From: Psychromonas aquimarina ATCC BAA-1526
GTDB lineage: Bacteria > Pseudomonadota > Gammaproteobacteria > Enterobacterales > Psychromonadaceae
Reading direction: 5' to 3'
Assembly (NCBI RefSeq): GCF_000428725.1
Contig: NZ_KE386793.1
Coordinates: 344,243 to 408,242 of the forward strand
DNA: 64,000 nt
Below are positions 18,184-26,144 of this stretch, piece after piece. How positions within the stretch are numbered: the stretch's first letter is position 1; the number at the start of each line of letters is the position of its first letter. The position numbers and the translations under genes were made by a program. The notes below the pieces were generated by a model, which did not search any database, was not told the origin of the DNA, and saw only the letters and a program-made list of their open reading frames with translations.

Positions 18184-19044
18184 ATGAATAGCTGGAATGA
18201 TGTACGTTTTGTCCTGGCTTTAGCGCGAAGCGGCTCTATCAGGCAGGCGGCTAAAAGTTTAGAGGTTAACCATACCACAGTGGCAAGGCGTATCGATGTC
18301 TTAGAAAAACGTTTACAAGCGCGCTTATTTGAAAAAACACCCGGCGGTTATGTACTGACGGCATCGGGAAAAATTATCAGTGAAGCCGCTGAGGAAATGG
18401 AAGATCTGCTGCTTGGCAGTGAACGGAGAATTGAAGGTGCGGATATTGAACTGAGCGGTGACGTGCATATCCATTTTCCGGATGCATTTAATGAGATGCT
18501 TTGTGAACTATTAGCGCCTTTTTCGCAGCAGCACCCTAAATTAAACATTCATCTCTCCTGTAGTTCTGAGGTGGCGGATCTGGCTCGAAGAGAGGCGGAT
18601 ATTGCTCTGCGGGTTGCCCAGTCTCCTCCGCAAGATATGGTCGGCAGAGCTGTTGCCAAACTGCCCGTTGCGCTGTTTGCCGCTGCTGATTACCCCGTTG
18701 ACCCAGCTAAAAACTGGTCTGAGTATCCCTGGGTGCGCTGGGCGCCAAAGTTCCGACATGCACCAGCCGAAGTACTTGCGGAAAAGCTTTCCGGTAAGTC
18801 ATCATCTGCACTGGTGGTGAACACCTATGGATCAATATCCAGTTTACTGAAAAATGGTGCCGGTATCGGTTTATTAATCCCCTGTCTGGCAAACAGAGAG
18901 CCGAAACTAAAACAGATCTCAGCGGAATTTGCTGAAGGGGCGTTAGATGTATGGATTCTTATCCATCCGGATTTAAGAGGGGTTAAACGGATCAAAGCAA
19001 TTACCGACCTGATAAAAGATAAGTTTGACAGTTACAGCTGCTAA
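18184..19044 (+). CDS. LysR-family transcriptional regulator
   Basis: This 286-aa protein has an N-terminal helix-turn-helix (about 1-60: SGSIRQAAKSLEVNHTTVARRI) and a C-terminal effector domain (about 88-280). A strong AGGAGG site 5 nt before the ATG fixes the start. It is divergent from the LolA-like/barrel/RND operon across about 240 bp, the usual position of a LysR regulator relative to its target, so control of that operon is the best guess. The effector is unknown. Confidence 0.9.
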   Translation: MNSWNDVRFVLALARSGSIRQAAKSLEVNHTTVARRIDVLEKRLQARLFEKTPGGYVLTASGKIISEAAEEMEDLLLGSERRIEGADIELSGDVHIHFPDAFNEMLCELLAPFSQQHPKLNIHLSCSSEVADLARREADIALRVAQSPPQDMVGRAVAKLPVALFAAADYPVDPAKNWSEYPWVRWAPKFRHAPAEVLAEKLSGKSSSALVVNTYGSISSLLKNGAGIGLLIPCLANREPKLKQISAEFAEGALDVWILIHPDLRGVKRIKAITDLIKDKFDSYSC

Positions 19045-19202
19045 GCACGCCAGTGCGCGGCTCTGTTAAACAGCTTAATAGGGCTTTAGCCTAATTGTCT
19101 GAGGGTAAAAGCTTTTTGTTACAGTTTTATACTTTTATCTGTGCACATTTTTCGATAAGGTGTATCTATATGCCTTCACTTTATTATCTTGAGTAATATT
19201 CT

Positions 19203-20261
19203 ATGCCATTAAAAACAGATGAATTACGAACCGAAAGATTAGACTACCTTATTACCCCGGCAGAATTAGCAGAAGAATGTCCGATATCCGACAGTTCCGC
19301 CGGTGTGGTGACCCGTGCCCGCAGAGAAGTTGAAGCGATTCTAGCCGGTGAAGATCACCGCCTGCTGGTTATTGTCGGCCCCTGCTCGATTCATGATCCT
19401 GAGGCGGCTATTGAATACGCTCAGCGTCTGGTAAAGCTCAAAGATGAGTTTACCAATGAGCTGTGTATTGTGATGCGCACTTATTTTGAAAAACCGCGCA
19501 CGATTGTCGGCTGGAAAGGGCTGATCAATGATCCGGACCTGGACGGGACTAATAACGTCAATAAAGGCATTAAGCTGGCTAGAAAATTACTGGTTGATAT
19601 TAATGAGCTGGGTCTGGCAACTGCAACGGAATTCCTGGATATGGTGACCGGTCAGTATATCGCTGATCTTATCAGCTGGGGCGCTATCGGTGCCCGCACG
19701 ACAGAGAGTCAGGTTCATCGTGAAATGGCTTCAGCACTTTCCTGCCCGGTTGGTTTCAAAAACGGTACTGACGGCAATCTGAAAATTGCTATGGATGCGG
19801 TGCGCTCAGCTAAAGCCCGTCATATTTTTTACTCGCCGGATAAAATCGGCCGTATGACTATTTATAAAACCGCCGGCAATCCCTATGGCCACCTGATTTT
19901 ACGCGGCGGCAAAACACCTAACTACAGTGCCGCCGATATTCGCAATACAGTAAATGAGCTGGATAAAGTAGGTTTAAGTCAGCGCTTAGTGGTTGATTTC
20001 AGTCACGGAAACAGCTTTAAAGAATATAAAAAACAATGGGATGTTGCCCATGATGTGATGGTGCAGATGCGCAGCGGATGCCGCGCAATATCCGGCGTGA
20101 TGATTGAAAGCTTTATCGAAGAGGGCAGCCAGTCCGTGGAAGACGGCAAAGAACTGGTTTTCGGTCAAAGTATTACAGATGCATGTATTAACTGGTGTGA
20201 TACGGAAAATATGCTTCGTGAACTGGCTGATGCAAGCAGAGACAGAATGCATAAGAGCTGA
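19203..20261 (+). CDS. aroH: 3-deoxy-7-phosphoheptulonate synthase (DAHP synthase), AroH type
   Basis: This 352-aa class I DAHP synthase catalyses phosphoenolpyruvate plus erythrose 4-phosphate to DAHP, the first step of aromatic amino acid synthesis. Conserved segments include LLVIVGPCSIHDP, YFEKPRTIVGWKGL, GAIGARTTESQVHREMAS, CPVGFKNGTDG and VDFSHGN. Several stretches follow the E. coli tryptophan-sensitive isozyme rather than AroG: TDELRTER and TPAELA at the N terminus, TATEFLDMVTGQ, SPDK and MTIYKTAGNPYGH. Feedback by Trp is therefore inferred. No clear TrpR or TyrR box is seen upstream. The gene is monocistronic. Confidence 0.95.
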   Translation: MPLKTDELRTERLDYLITPAELAEECPISDSSAGVVTRARREVEAILAGEDHRLLVIVGPCSIHDPEAAIEYAQRLVKLKDEFTNELCIVMRTYFEKPRTIVGWKGLINDPDLDGTNNVNKGIKLARKLLVDINELGLATATEFLDMVTGQYIADLISWGAIGARTTESQVHREMASALSCPVGFKNGTDGNLKIAMDAVRSAKARHIFYSPDKIGRMTIYKTAGNPYGHLILRGGKTPNYSAADIRNTVNELDKVGLSQRLVVDFSHGNSFKEYKKQWDVAHDVMVQMRSGCRAISGVMIESFIEEGSQSVEDGKELVFGQSITDACINWCDTENMLRELADASRDRMHKS

Positions 20262-20370
20262 TAAATATTATAATCAAAGCACACCTGAGTATTGTCTCTT
20301 CAGTGAAATGATCTGCGGTGTGTTTTTAACTTATCAGTCATGATTGTCGACTGTTGTTAATTTTTTCAAT

Positions 20371-21051
20371 TTAAAAAGAAACCCCTGAAAACTGCAGGTA
20401 GCGGTTAGCCGCAGCAGAGTTTGTCTGATTAAAGTGAATTTGATTAGTGGCAGAGACAATGTTCTTTATATCCTTTAATGAATTCAGATCCTGTTCGTCC
20501 CATTGTGCCGCCTGATCACTATTGAGGTATGCGGTCAGTTCTATCAGGGATACTTTCACATCGGAAGCGTTTAATTTCCCTGTTGTTGAATCTAAGTTTT
20601 CTATGACCTTTTTGGCTCTGTCTAAGGTGCCGAGAAGATTATCTTCAGGATCCCGGCTGCTCACTTTATCTTTAAAGCTTTCAATAAAATCGATAACTTT
20701 AGCCGCAGCATCTGTGTCTTTATCTGTCTGTGCATTTTTTGAATAACCAAGCCGTTCTACCTGCTGATCCGTCAAAAAACCATCGCTTTGCAGTCTTTGA
20801 ATATATTTAGGTATATCAGCCATAGAAAGCTGTCCGCTGCCGAAAAAATCTGAGGCAATGCTTTGAATTTTTACTGCCCTGCTCGAGAAGCTGACTCTTT
20901 CATCAGCAGTTCCGTCCGCTGTTTTATTGAGCGGGGCAGTACTGCCCGCGGCTTCAACCGCTTTGCCGGCGGAAGCCGCCTCTGTGCTGCTGGTATAACC
21001 AATATTGCTTGATAACGGTTGAGGTGTTTGTGATGTGACTGCCGCTGTCAT
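20371..21051 (-). CDS. Hypothetical cytoplasmic protein, 226 aa
   Basis: I do not recognise the family. The first about 55 residues are Ser/Thr/Ala-rich and probably disordered. The rest (about 60-210) looks mostly helical, with SMADIPKYIQRLQSDGFLT and IDFIESFKDKVS. There is no signal peptide or membrane segment. AAGGT lies about 9 nt before the ATG. It is convergent with aroH and monocistronic. The build (disordered start, helical core, no catalytic motif) loosely resembles the protein at 62,221-63,402, but no homology can be claimed. Confidence 0.7.
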   Translation of the reverse strand: MTAAVTSQTPQPLSSNIGYTSSTEAASAGKAVEAAGSTAPLNKTADGTADERVSFSSRAVKIQSIASDFFGSGQLSMADIPKYIQRLQSDGFLTDQQVERLGYSKNAQTDKDTDAAAKVIDFIESFKDKVSSRDPEDNLLGTLDRAKKVIENLDSTTGKLNASDVKVSLIELTAYLNSDQAAQWDEQDLNSLKDIKNIVSATNQIHFNQTNSAAANRYLQFSGVSF

Positions 21052-21234
21052 CTGCTGATACCTTATTTAAAATTAAGAATCATATAGTTAGCAAATATCA
21101 TGCCTAATATTTATGTAGCTGGCGGCAGCTTTTTTAGAGCAGTTACAGACAGATCGTGATTCTATTACTAAAATTATAAACGGCCGGTTAGTTCTATCGG
21201 TGTAAATTATCTTTTCTGGAAGAACTGAAAAATA

Positions 21235-22068
21235 ATGACTGTAGATAAAATACAACTTGTTACCCATAACGGTTCCTTCCATGCGGATGAAGTCTCAGCA
21301 ATTGCTTTACTGCACCTTTATGGAGTCATTGACTATCCCTGTCTTAATATAATTCGTACTCGAGATATGGAGGTTATTAATCAGGCCGATATTGTTTTAG
21401 ATGTTGGAGGACTTCACGCCCCTGAACAACGCCGCTTTGACCATCACCAGATCCGGGACGGCAAGGTTTCAAGTGCCGGACTGGTCTGGCAGTGGATAAA
21501 ACAGCAGAGCGGTGAAACTAATAGAGAAATCGATCGTTTTGTTGATGCAGTTGATAAACACGACTGCGGTGTGAAAAAGATGTCCGGTTTTTCATTTGCT
21601 GAAATTATTGCCTCCTATAATCATGGTGATGTTTTTAATGCAGGCCGCCAGCAGAGTGCATTTTATGAAGCGCTGGCAATTGCGCTCAAATTTATCGGCA
21701 GTCTGAAAAGAAAACAGGAACGGCTAATAAAAACACAAAAAATCATTAAGCGTTCACAAATTTATACTATCGGAAAATGCCGCGTACTTATTCTAGATAC
21801 CTATGCACCTGACTGGGCTGCTGTAATCCATGGTCAGAGCCGCTACTCAAGGGTTACTCACGTGATCTGGTTTGTAAAAGAGAAAAATGAATGGTGCATT
21901 CAAATCCCTGCTGTCAAAGCGAATAGTTTTGTTCTTGTTCACAGAAAATTACAACCTGATGATAAAGCAGAATTTGTTCATCAGAACGGTTTTTTTGCTG
22001 TTTATAACAGTAAAGAGGCGCTGCTGAATATGCTGAGCCGTTTAAACTCCCCCATTCTCTGTGACTGA
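21235..22068 (+). CDS. MYG1 family DHH-like metal-dependent hydrolase
   Basis: This 277-aa protein begins with THNGSFHADEVSA (residues 10-22) and carries DVGG near 57 and DHHQ near 72. These are the metal-binding signatures of the MYG1/UPF0160 family, a branch of the DHH phosphoesterase fold. The eukaryotic member is a 3'-5' RNA exonuclease; bacterial members are uncharacterised, so activity on RNA or oligonucleotides is only inferred. Length is close to that of other bacterial members, which are shorter than the eukaryotic form. It stands alone between unrelated genes. Confidence 0.88.
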   Translation: MTVDKIQLVTHNGSFHADEVSAIALLHLYGVIDYPCLNIIRTRDMEVINQADIVLDVGGLHAPEQRRFDHHQIRDGKVSSAGLVWQWIKQQSGETNREIDRFVDAVDKHDCGVKKMSGFSFAEIIASYNHGDVFNAGRQQSAFYEALAIALKFIGSLKRKQERLIKTQKIIKRSQIYTIGKCRVLILDTYAPDWAAVIHGQSRYSRVTHVIWFVKEKNEWCIQIPAVKANSFVLVHRKLQPDDKAEFVHQNGFFAVYNSKEALLNMLSRLNSPILCD

Positions 22069-22252
22069 GATTATTGTTTTTTACACAGCTGTAAATTCCG
22101 CTTTAAATATATCTGCTACTGCCTGAGAAAAGCAGGTTTTTAGCCTCATTTTTTCATTATTATCCTTGCCTATTGTGACTTTGACAGAGGAGAGTTACAG
22201 CACTAACGTTACAGACACAAACAATTTGCTTTGACAGCTGCGGAGTAAACAA

Positions 22253-22999
22253 ATGAAGATATTAATAATATTAGCTGCGTTTTTAATGGTTATGCAGCCG
22301 GCTAATGCCGCTGGTAATTTTGTGACTTATCAGGTAAATGGTAAACCGTATCAGGGCTATTTTGTCACTCCCTCCAGACAAGCACCATTAGTATTACTGA
22401 TTCACGACTGGGACGGCTTAACCGATTATGAGGTGAACCGCGCTGACATGCTGGCTGAGTTAGGCTACAGCGTTTTTGCCGCGGATCTTTTTGGTAAAGG
22501 CATTCGTCCCACTGAAGTAAAAGATAAACGTCAGCATACCGGAGAATTATATAAAGACAGGACGAAAATGCGTGAACTGCTCAAGGGGGCCTTAGATACA
22601 GCTGTACTTCAAGGTGCTGACCGTCATAACGCCGTCGCCATGGGCTACTGTTTCGGCGGCGCAGCTGTATTGGAATATGCTCGTTCCGGTGCTGATTTAA
22701 AAGGTTTTGTTACCTTTCACGGCGGCCTTAAAACGCCGCCAGGACAAGATTATCAGCATACTAAAGGTAATCTGTTAATTTTCCACGGCAGTGCTGACAG
22801 CAATATCACCATGGAACAGTATGCGCAGCTGGCCGTTGAATTAGAAAAGAATAATATCAATCATGAAATGACCAATTACAGCGGGGCGCCGCATGCCTTT
22901 ACCGTATTCGGCTCCGCACGTTATCACGCTGATGCGGATAAAAAGTCCTGGACTCGCTTTACTCAGTATCTGCGTGAGACATTAAAAAGCGAAGATTAA
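22253..22999 (+). CDS. Exported dienelactone hydrolase family protein
   Basis: This 248-aa alpha/beta hydrolase has a signal peptide (about 1-19, ending A-N-A-A). The catalytic triad of the dienelactone hydrolase family is visible: nucleophilic Cys in GYCFGG near 132, Asp in HGSADSN near 180, and His in GAPHAFT near 213. The fold otherwise matches COG0412. Family members hydrolyse lactones or esters. The periplasmic location predicted here means the natural substrate is not the cytosolic dienelactone. GGAG lies 7 nt before the ATG. No aromatic-degradation genes are nearby. Confidence 0.88.
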   Translation: MKILIILAAFLMVMQPANAAGNFVTYQVNGKPYQGYFVTPSRQAPLVLLIHDWDGLTDYEVNRADMLAELGYSVFAADLFGKGIRPTEVKDKRQHTGELYKDRTKMRELLKGALDTAVLQGADRHNAVAMGYCFGGAAVLEYARSGADLKGFVTFHGGLKTPPGQDYQHTKGNLLIFHGSADSNITMEQYAQLAVELEKNNINHEMTNYSGAPHAFTVFGSARYHADADKKSWTRFTQYLRETLKSED

Positions 23000-23060
23000 T
23001 TTTGTTAAGACACAGCAGGGAGTTGAAAATACGCTCAGTTTTTCACTTGGGCTGCAGCGG

Positions 23061-23092
23061 ATAAGTTAGCGTATCAGGAGACGCTAACTTAT
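23061..23092. terminator. Bidirectional terminator
   Basis: A perfect 12-bp stem ATAAGTTAGCGT/ACGCTAACTTAT with an 8-base loop lies between the convergent hydrolase and YdjM-like genes. Confidence 0.75.
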
Positions 23093-23098
23093 TTATGC

Positions 23099-23794
23099 TT
23101 AAAGTACAAAATTAGACCAGTTTGTTAATATGCTGATGGTGTTTTCAGATGCTGGACTAATGTAAAGCAGCACACAAACGGCAATAATCGTCAGCAGGGT
23201 TAAAATTTTATTGTCAAAATCGGCCAGTTTTAAGGCGCTTCCAAAGGAGCTTTTAATTCTTATATTGCGCAGATCTACGCTGAATATCTCATCTAACAAT
23301 AAATGAATAACTCCCCCGAGAAAAACAAATCCGCCGGCAAGCCAGGCAATAATATCGGAGTGTTGTGAGTCCGCATGACTTAACCTCCAGGTTACCTGAG
23401 TTGTCAGCAGCGCGCATAACAGTAAAAAGAGCAGTGAGTGACAGCTGCCTCTATGGTCGGTGATTTTTTCAAATACCGGCCGTATTACATATTTCATGAT
23501 GCCGTAGACTAGCACCGGAATAATAATCAGCTCAGTAAAACTTATTTCTCTAAACTGCCCGCTGGTAATAAAGCGCAGCACCAGCAGAATTACGGTTAAA
23601 GCAAACAGAGCAAAAAGACTGTCCAGTGAGGTTGAATTGTCAGAGTCAATATCCGGCAGCAGACCTCCGACGGTTCCTATAAACCAAAGCCACAGTGCAC
23701 TGTTAAGATCTATATGTCCTGCTGATAAAAGCGCGGCAGAGGTTAGGCCGGTGGCTGCTGCTGCTGTATTGAGATGGGTATTAAAGTTTGCCAT
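23099..23794 (-). CDS. YdjM/DUF457-like inner-membrane metal-dependent hydrolase
   Basis: This 231-aa membrane protein has HLNTAAAATG near the N terminus, then GGLLPDIDSDNS, DHRGSCHSLL and VIHLLLDEIFS. These are the His/Asp motifs of the DUF457 (LexA-regulated YdjM) family, set among about five to six membrane helices. The family is structurally linked to phospholipase C-like metal hydrolases, but function is unproven. AGGGAAACC before the ATG supports the start. E. coli ydjM is an SOS gene; no clear LexA box (CTGT-N8-ACAG) was found in the upstream region here. Confidence 0.85.
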   Translation of the reverse strand: MANFNTHLNTAAAATGLTSAALLSAGHIDLNSALWLWFIGTVGGLLPDIDSDNSTSLDSLFALFALTVILLVLRFITSGQFREISFTELIIIPVLVYGIMKYVIRPVFEKITDHRGSCHSLLFLLLCALLTTQVTWRLSHADSQHSDIIAWLAGGFVFLGGVIHLLLDEIFSVDLRNIRIKSSFGSALKLADFDNKILTLLTIIAVCVLLYISPASENTISILTNWSNFVL

Positions 23795-24356
23795 GGTTTC
23801 CCTTTGTCAAAATATTCAGGCGCTATTCTACTCTGTATTACATCAGCCGCCGTTAAGTTTTCATATTTATTCACTGTGATAGAGCCAATAATTTGTTTAA
23901 GTATTTGTTAACAAAAGTCTAAATTATGACATTCTCATTATAATGTCATTTTTCCATAACTATTTACTTGAATTAATTGTCAACAAAGCGTATAAATGTA
24001 AACGCTTACAACTTATAGGGATATCGGCGGGTAATTCTCGCCGCAGGCTTTGTTTAAGGATGAACCAGACAGCCCATAATAGTACCTCTTTGATAGATAT
24101 TGAGATGTAAACGCTTACCCTGCTCTATGGATAGTTAATATACAGACAAAGACAGTGTTCTCTTCATAGGGAAAGTTCACTGCTCGTCTATGCAGGAATA
24201 AGTTAAACAAATCAGTTCATTAGGTTATAGATTGTAACTAAATGAATTTTCAGCTGCAGGCGGGCGGTTAACATGGGCAGATTACAAGTCACAGCATATT
24301 TTACGGAAAAAGTGTCTTCGTTATTCATAATAAACCAATTATAGGACCCATAGACA
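23795..24356. promoter_or_regulatory. 560-bp regulatory region with two LacI-type boxes
   Basis: No gene is seen. The 13-mer TGTAAACGCTTAC occurs twice, at 23,997-24,009 (continuing to a full TGTAA-ACGC-TTACA near-palindrome) and at 24,106-24,118, 109 bp apart. The CG-centred inverted repeat is the style of LacI/GalR-family operators. A GC-rich hairpin CGGCG/CGCCG lies between them near 24,026-24,044. The boxes stand upstream of the 119-aa gene. No LacI regulator is encoded in the window. Confidence 0.5.
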
Positions 24357-24716
24357 ATGCAAGATATTCATCAACTAGCAATTTTACCAAATCAAGATTC
24401 AATTAACTGTGTTGCTGAAATTAGCAATGACTTTAATGCTAATGATGCAGAAATTGGTGCGTTATTAGCAAAGCTTCAGCATGTGGTAGTAGACTCAGGA
24501 TTTATGTCAGGACAAGATAATCATGAGTGGATGGCGTCACGCGGATGTAACTTCATTGCAAACCCAAAGTTATTTGACAGTGCACCATTAACTTATACCT
24601 GTGTTTTCATCGGCGAGTTATTTAATAACATGGAACCGGAAGAGATTCTGCTTCGAGTACCCGCACCGGTGATTAAGCATGCTTTACTGCGTATGCATGA
24701 TTTTACAAGTATGTAA
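24357..24716 (+). CDS. Hypothetical protein, 119 aa
   Basis: I do not recognise this small soluble protein. It has no signal peptide or membrane segment and is slightly acidic. It contains segments such as GCNFIANPKLFDSAPLTYTCVF and NNMEPEEILLRVPAPVIKHALLRM. Codon use is somewhat more AT-rich than in neighbours. A weak AGGA site precedes the ATG, and a strong terminator follows. The long, repeat-bearing upstream region suggests controlled expression. Confidence 0.7.
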   Translation: MQDIHQLAILPNQDSINCVAEISNDFNANDAEIGALLAKLQHVVVDSGFMSGQDNHEWMASRGCNFIANPKLFDSAPLTYTCVFIGELFNNMEPEEILLRVPAPVIKHALLRMHDFTSM

Positions 24717-24740
24717 TAACACGAAGTGTGAGAAGTAAAG

Positions 24741-24792
24741 GGGCAGCTGCAGCCGGTGTTTTAAATAATGCCGGCTGCGGCAGCCCTTTTTT
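24741..24792 (+). terminator. Terminator after the 119-aa gene
   Basis: A GC-rich hairpin (GGGCAGC...AGCCGG pairing with CCGGCT...GCAGCCC, loop near 24,757-24,770) is followed by a T run. Confidence 0.85.
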
Positions 24793-25013
24793 ATTATCTG
24801 CTGAAAATGATCTGTTCTGAAATAACTTCCCCGGTATTTTTCTTCTTATGAATGACTTGTGCTTTTTGCCGCTGAAAAAAAACAACACACGAATTCAGGT
24901 CTAACTAAGTTATAATTGCCTTAATAGGTGCGGGTTGTGGTGTTTTTTATACGCCGCACATGTGTAATATACCCAAGCAGTTTGGGTATAAGCTGTAATT
25001 TTGAGATATGAAA

Positions 25014-25859
25014 ATGGCAAAACGTGATTGTTATGAAGTGCTTGGTGTTAATAAAAGTGCAACTGAAAAAGAGATAAAAAAAGCTTATAAAAAATTGGCA
25101 ATGAAATACCATCCTGATCGTAATCCGGATAATCCTGTTGCTCAGAATAATTTCAGAGAGGTGAAATCCTCCTATGAGATCCTCTCTGATCCGGAAAAAA
25201 GGCAGGATTATGATGATTTTGGTCATCAGGCATTTGATCCTGAACGGCGCTCTGCTCACTCCGGATTTAACAGCTCTTCCGGTGGTTTTAATGATATTTT
25301 TGGTGATATGTTCGGTCAGCAGCGCCGTCAGCATCAGCCCCGGCCGGAAAAAGGAACCGACTTACTGTATTCTGTTGAGTTGACTTTAGACGAGGCTGTT
25401 AACGGCTGTCATAAGGAGGTAAAGCTTCCTAATAATCCGCAGCTTCTGAAAGTGACTATTCCTGCCGGGATTGATCAGGGGCAGCGGGTGCGTATTCCTG
25501 GTAAAGGCAACCCTGGTACATTAGGCGCCTCGAGAGGAGACCTGCTGGTAGAAATTGATCTTATTGAGCATGAGCTTTTTAAAAGAGAAGGTAATGATCT
25601 GCATTGTCTGATTCCAACCTCTTTTCCTACAGCCGCACTGGGCGGTACAATGAAAGTGCCGACTTTTGACGGTTATATCAATATCAAAATACCCAAAGGT
25701 ACACAAACCGGACGTAAATTCCGGATTAAGTCAAAAGGTATTAAGGCGATGAAGGGTAATGTCAGCGGCGATTTGATTTATGAAGTAATAATTAATACAC
25801 CGACAAGTCTAACCGCAGAGCAGGAAACTCTGCTTACTCAGTTAGCTGAAACACTTTAA
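25014..25859 (+). CDS. DnaJ-class co-chaperone without zinc finger (CbpA/DnaJ2-like)
   Basis: This is a 281-aa protein from the ATG at 25,014, giving the usual M-A-K start; another ATG lies 6 nt upstream. The J domain (about 5-70) has HPD at 33-35. A Gly/Phe-rich linker (SGFNSSSGGFNDIFGDMFG) leads directly to the C-terminal substrate-binding domains (about 115-280). The CxxCxGxG zinc-finger repeats of DnaJ are absent. J proteins stimulate the DnaK ATPase and deliver clients. Type II members such as CbpA act in stress or stationary phase. CbpA is usually paired with cbpM, which is not found here. Confidence 0.92.
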   Translation: MAKRDCYEVLGVNKSATEKEIKKAYKKLAMKYHPDRNPDNPVAQNNFREVKSSYEILSDPEKRQDYDDFGHQAFDPERRSAHSGFNSSSGGFNDIFGDMFGQQRRQHQPRPEKGTDLLYSVELTLDEAVNGCHKEVKLPNNPQLLKVTIPAGIDQGQRVRIPGKGNPGTLGASRGDLLVEIDLIEHELFKREGNDLHCLIPTSFPTAALGGTMKVPTFDGYINIKIPKGTQTGRKFRIKSKGIKAMKGNVSGDLIYEVIINTPTSLTAEQETLLTQLAETL

Positions 25860-25884
25860 ATAATAAGTCAGTAGATTTAACGTA

Positions 25885-25912
25885 AAAGGGTTAATCACAT
25901 GATTAACCCTTT
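25885..25912. terminator. Terminator after the J-protein gene
   Basis: A perfect 13-bp stem AAAGGGTTAATCA/TGATTAACCCTTT with a 2-base centre is followed by a T-rich stretch. A near copy of the stem terminates the nucleotidase gene. Confidence 0.85.
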
Positions 25913-26144
25913 TCTTTTTACTGAAGCCGCGCTTAATAAAATAGTAATGCTCTCGCTGTAATATCTCGCCTTTTTATCAACGACTAACTAAAAATATCAT
26001 AAAACTGCTCATTTATGAGTTTGTTTTTATAATTATCTGATTTTAAAGAGTACAATGCGCCGCTCTGTGCTTCTGAGCAGTTATTGTGAAAAGCACCGAA
26101 GAACAGTTCTTTTTGAATTATATAAATAATAATGAGAGTTAGTA

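Noticed and set aside
23795..23870. Possible LexA box upstream of the YdjM-like gene (CTGTATTACATCAG)
   Set aside because: The second half does not read ACAG, so it fails the LexA consensus.
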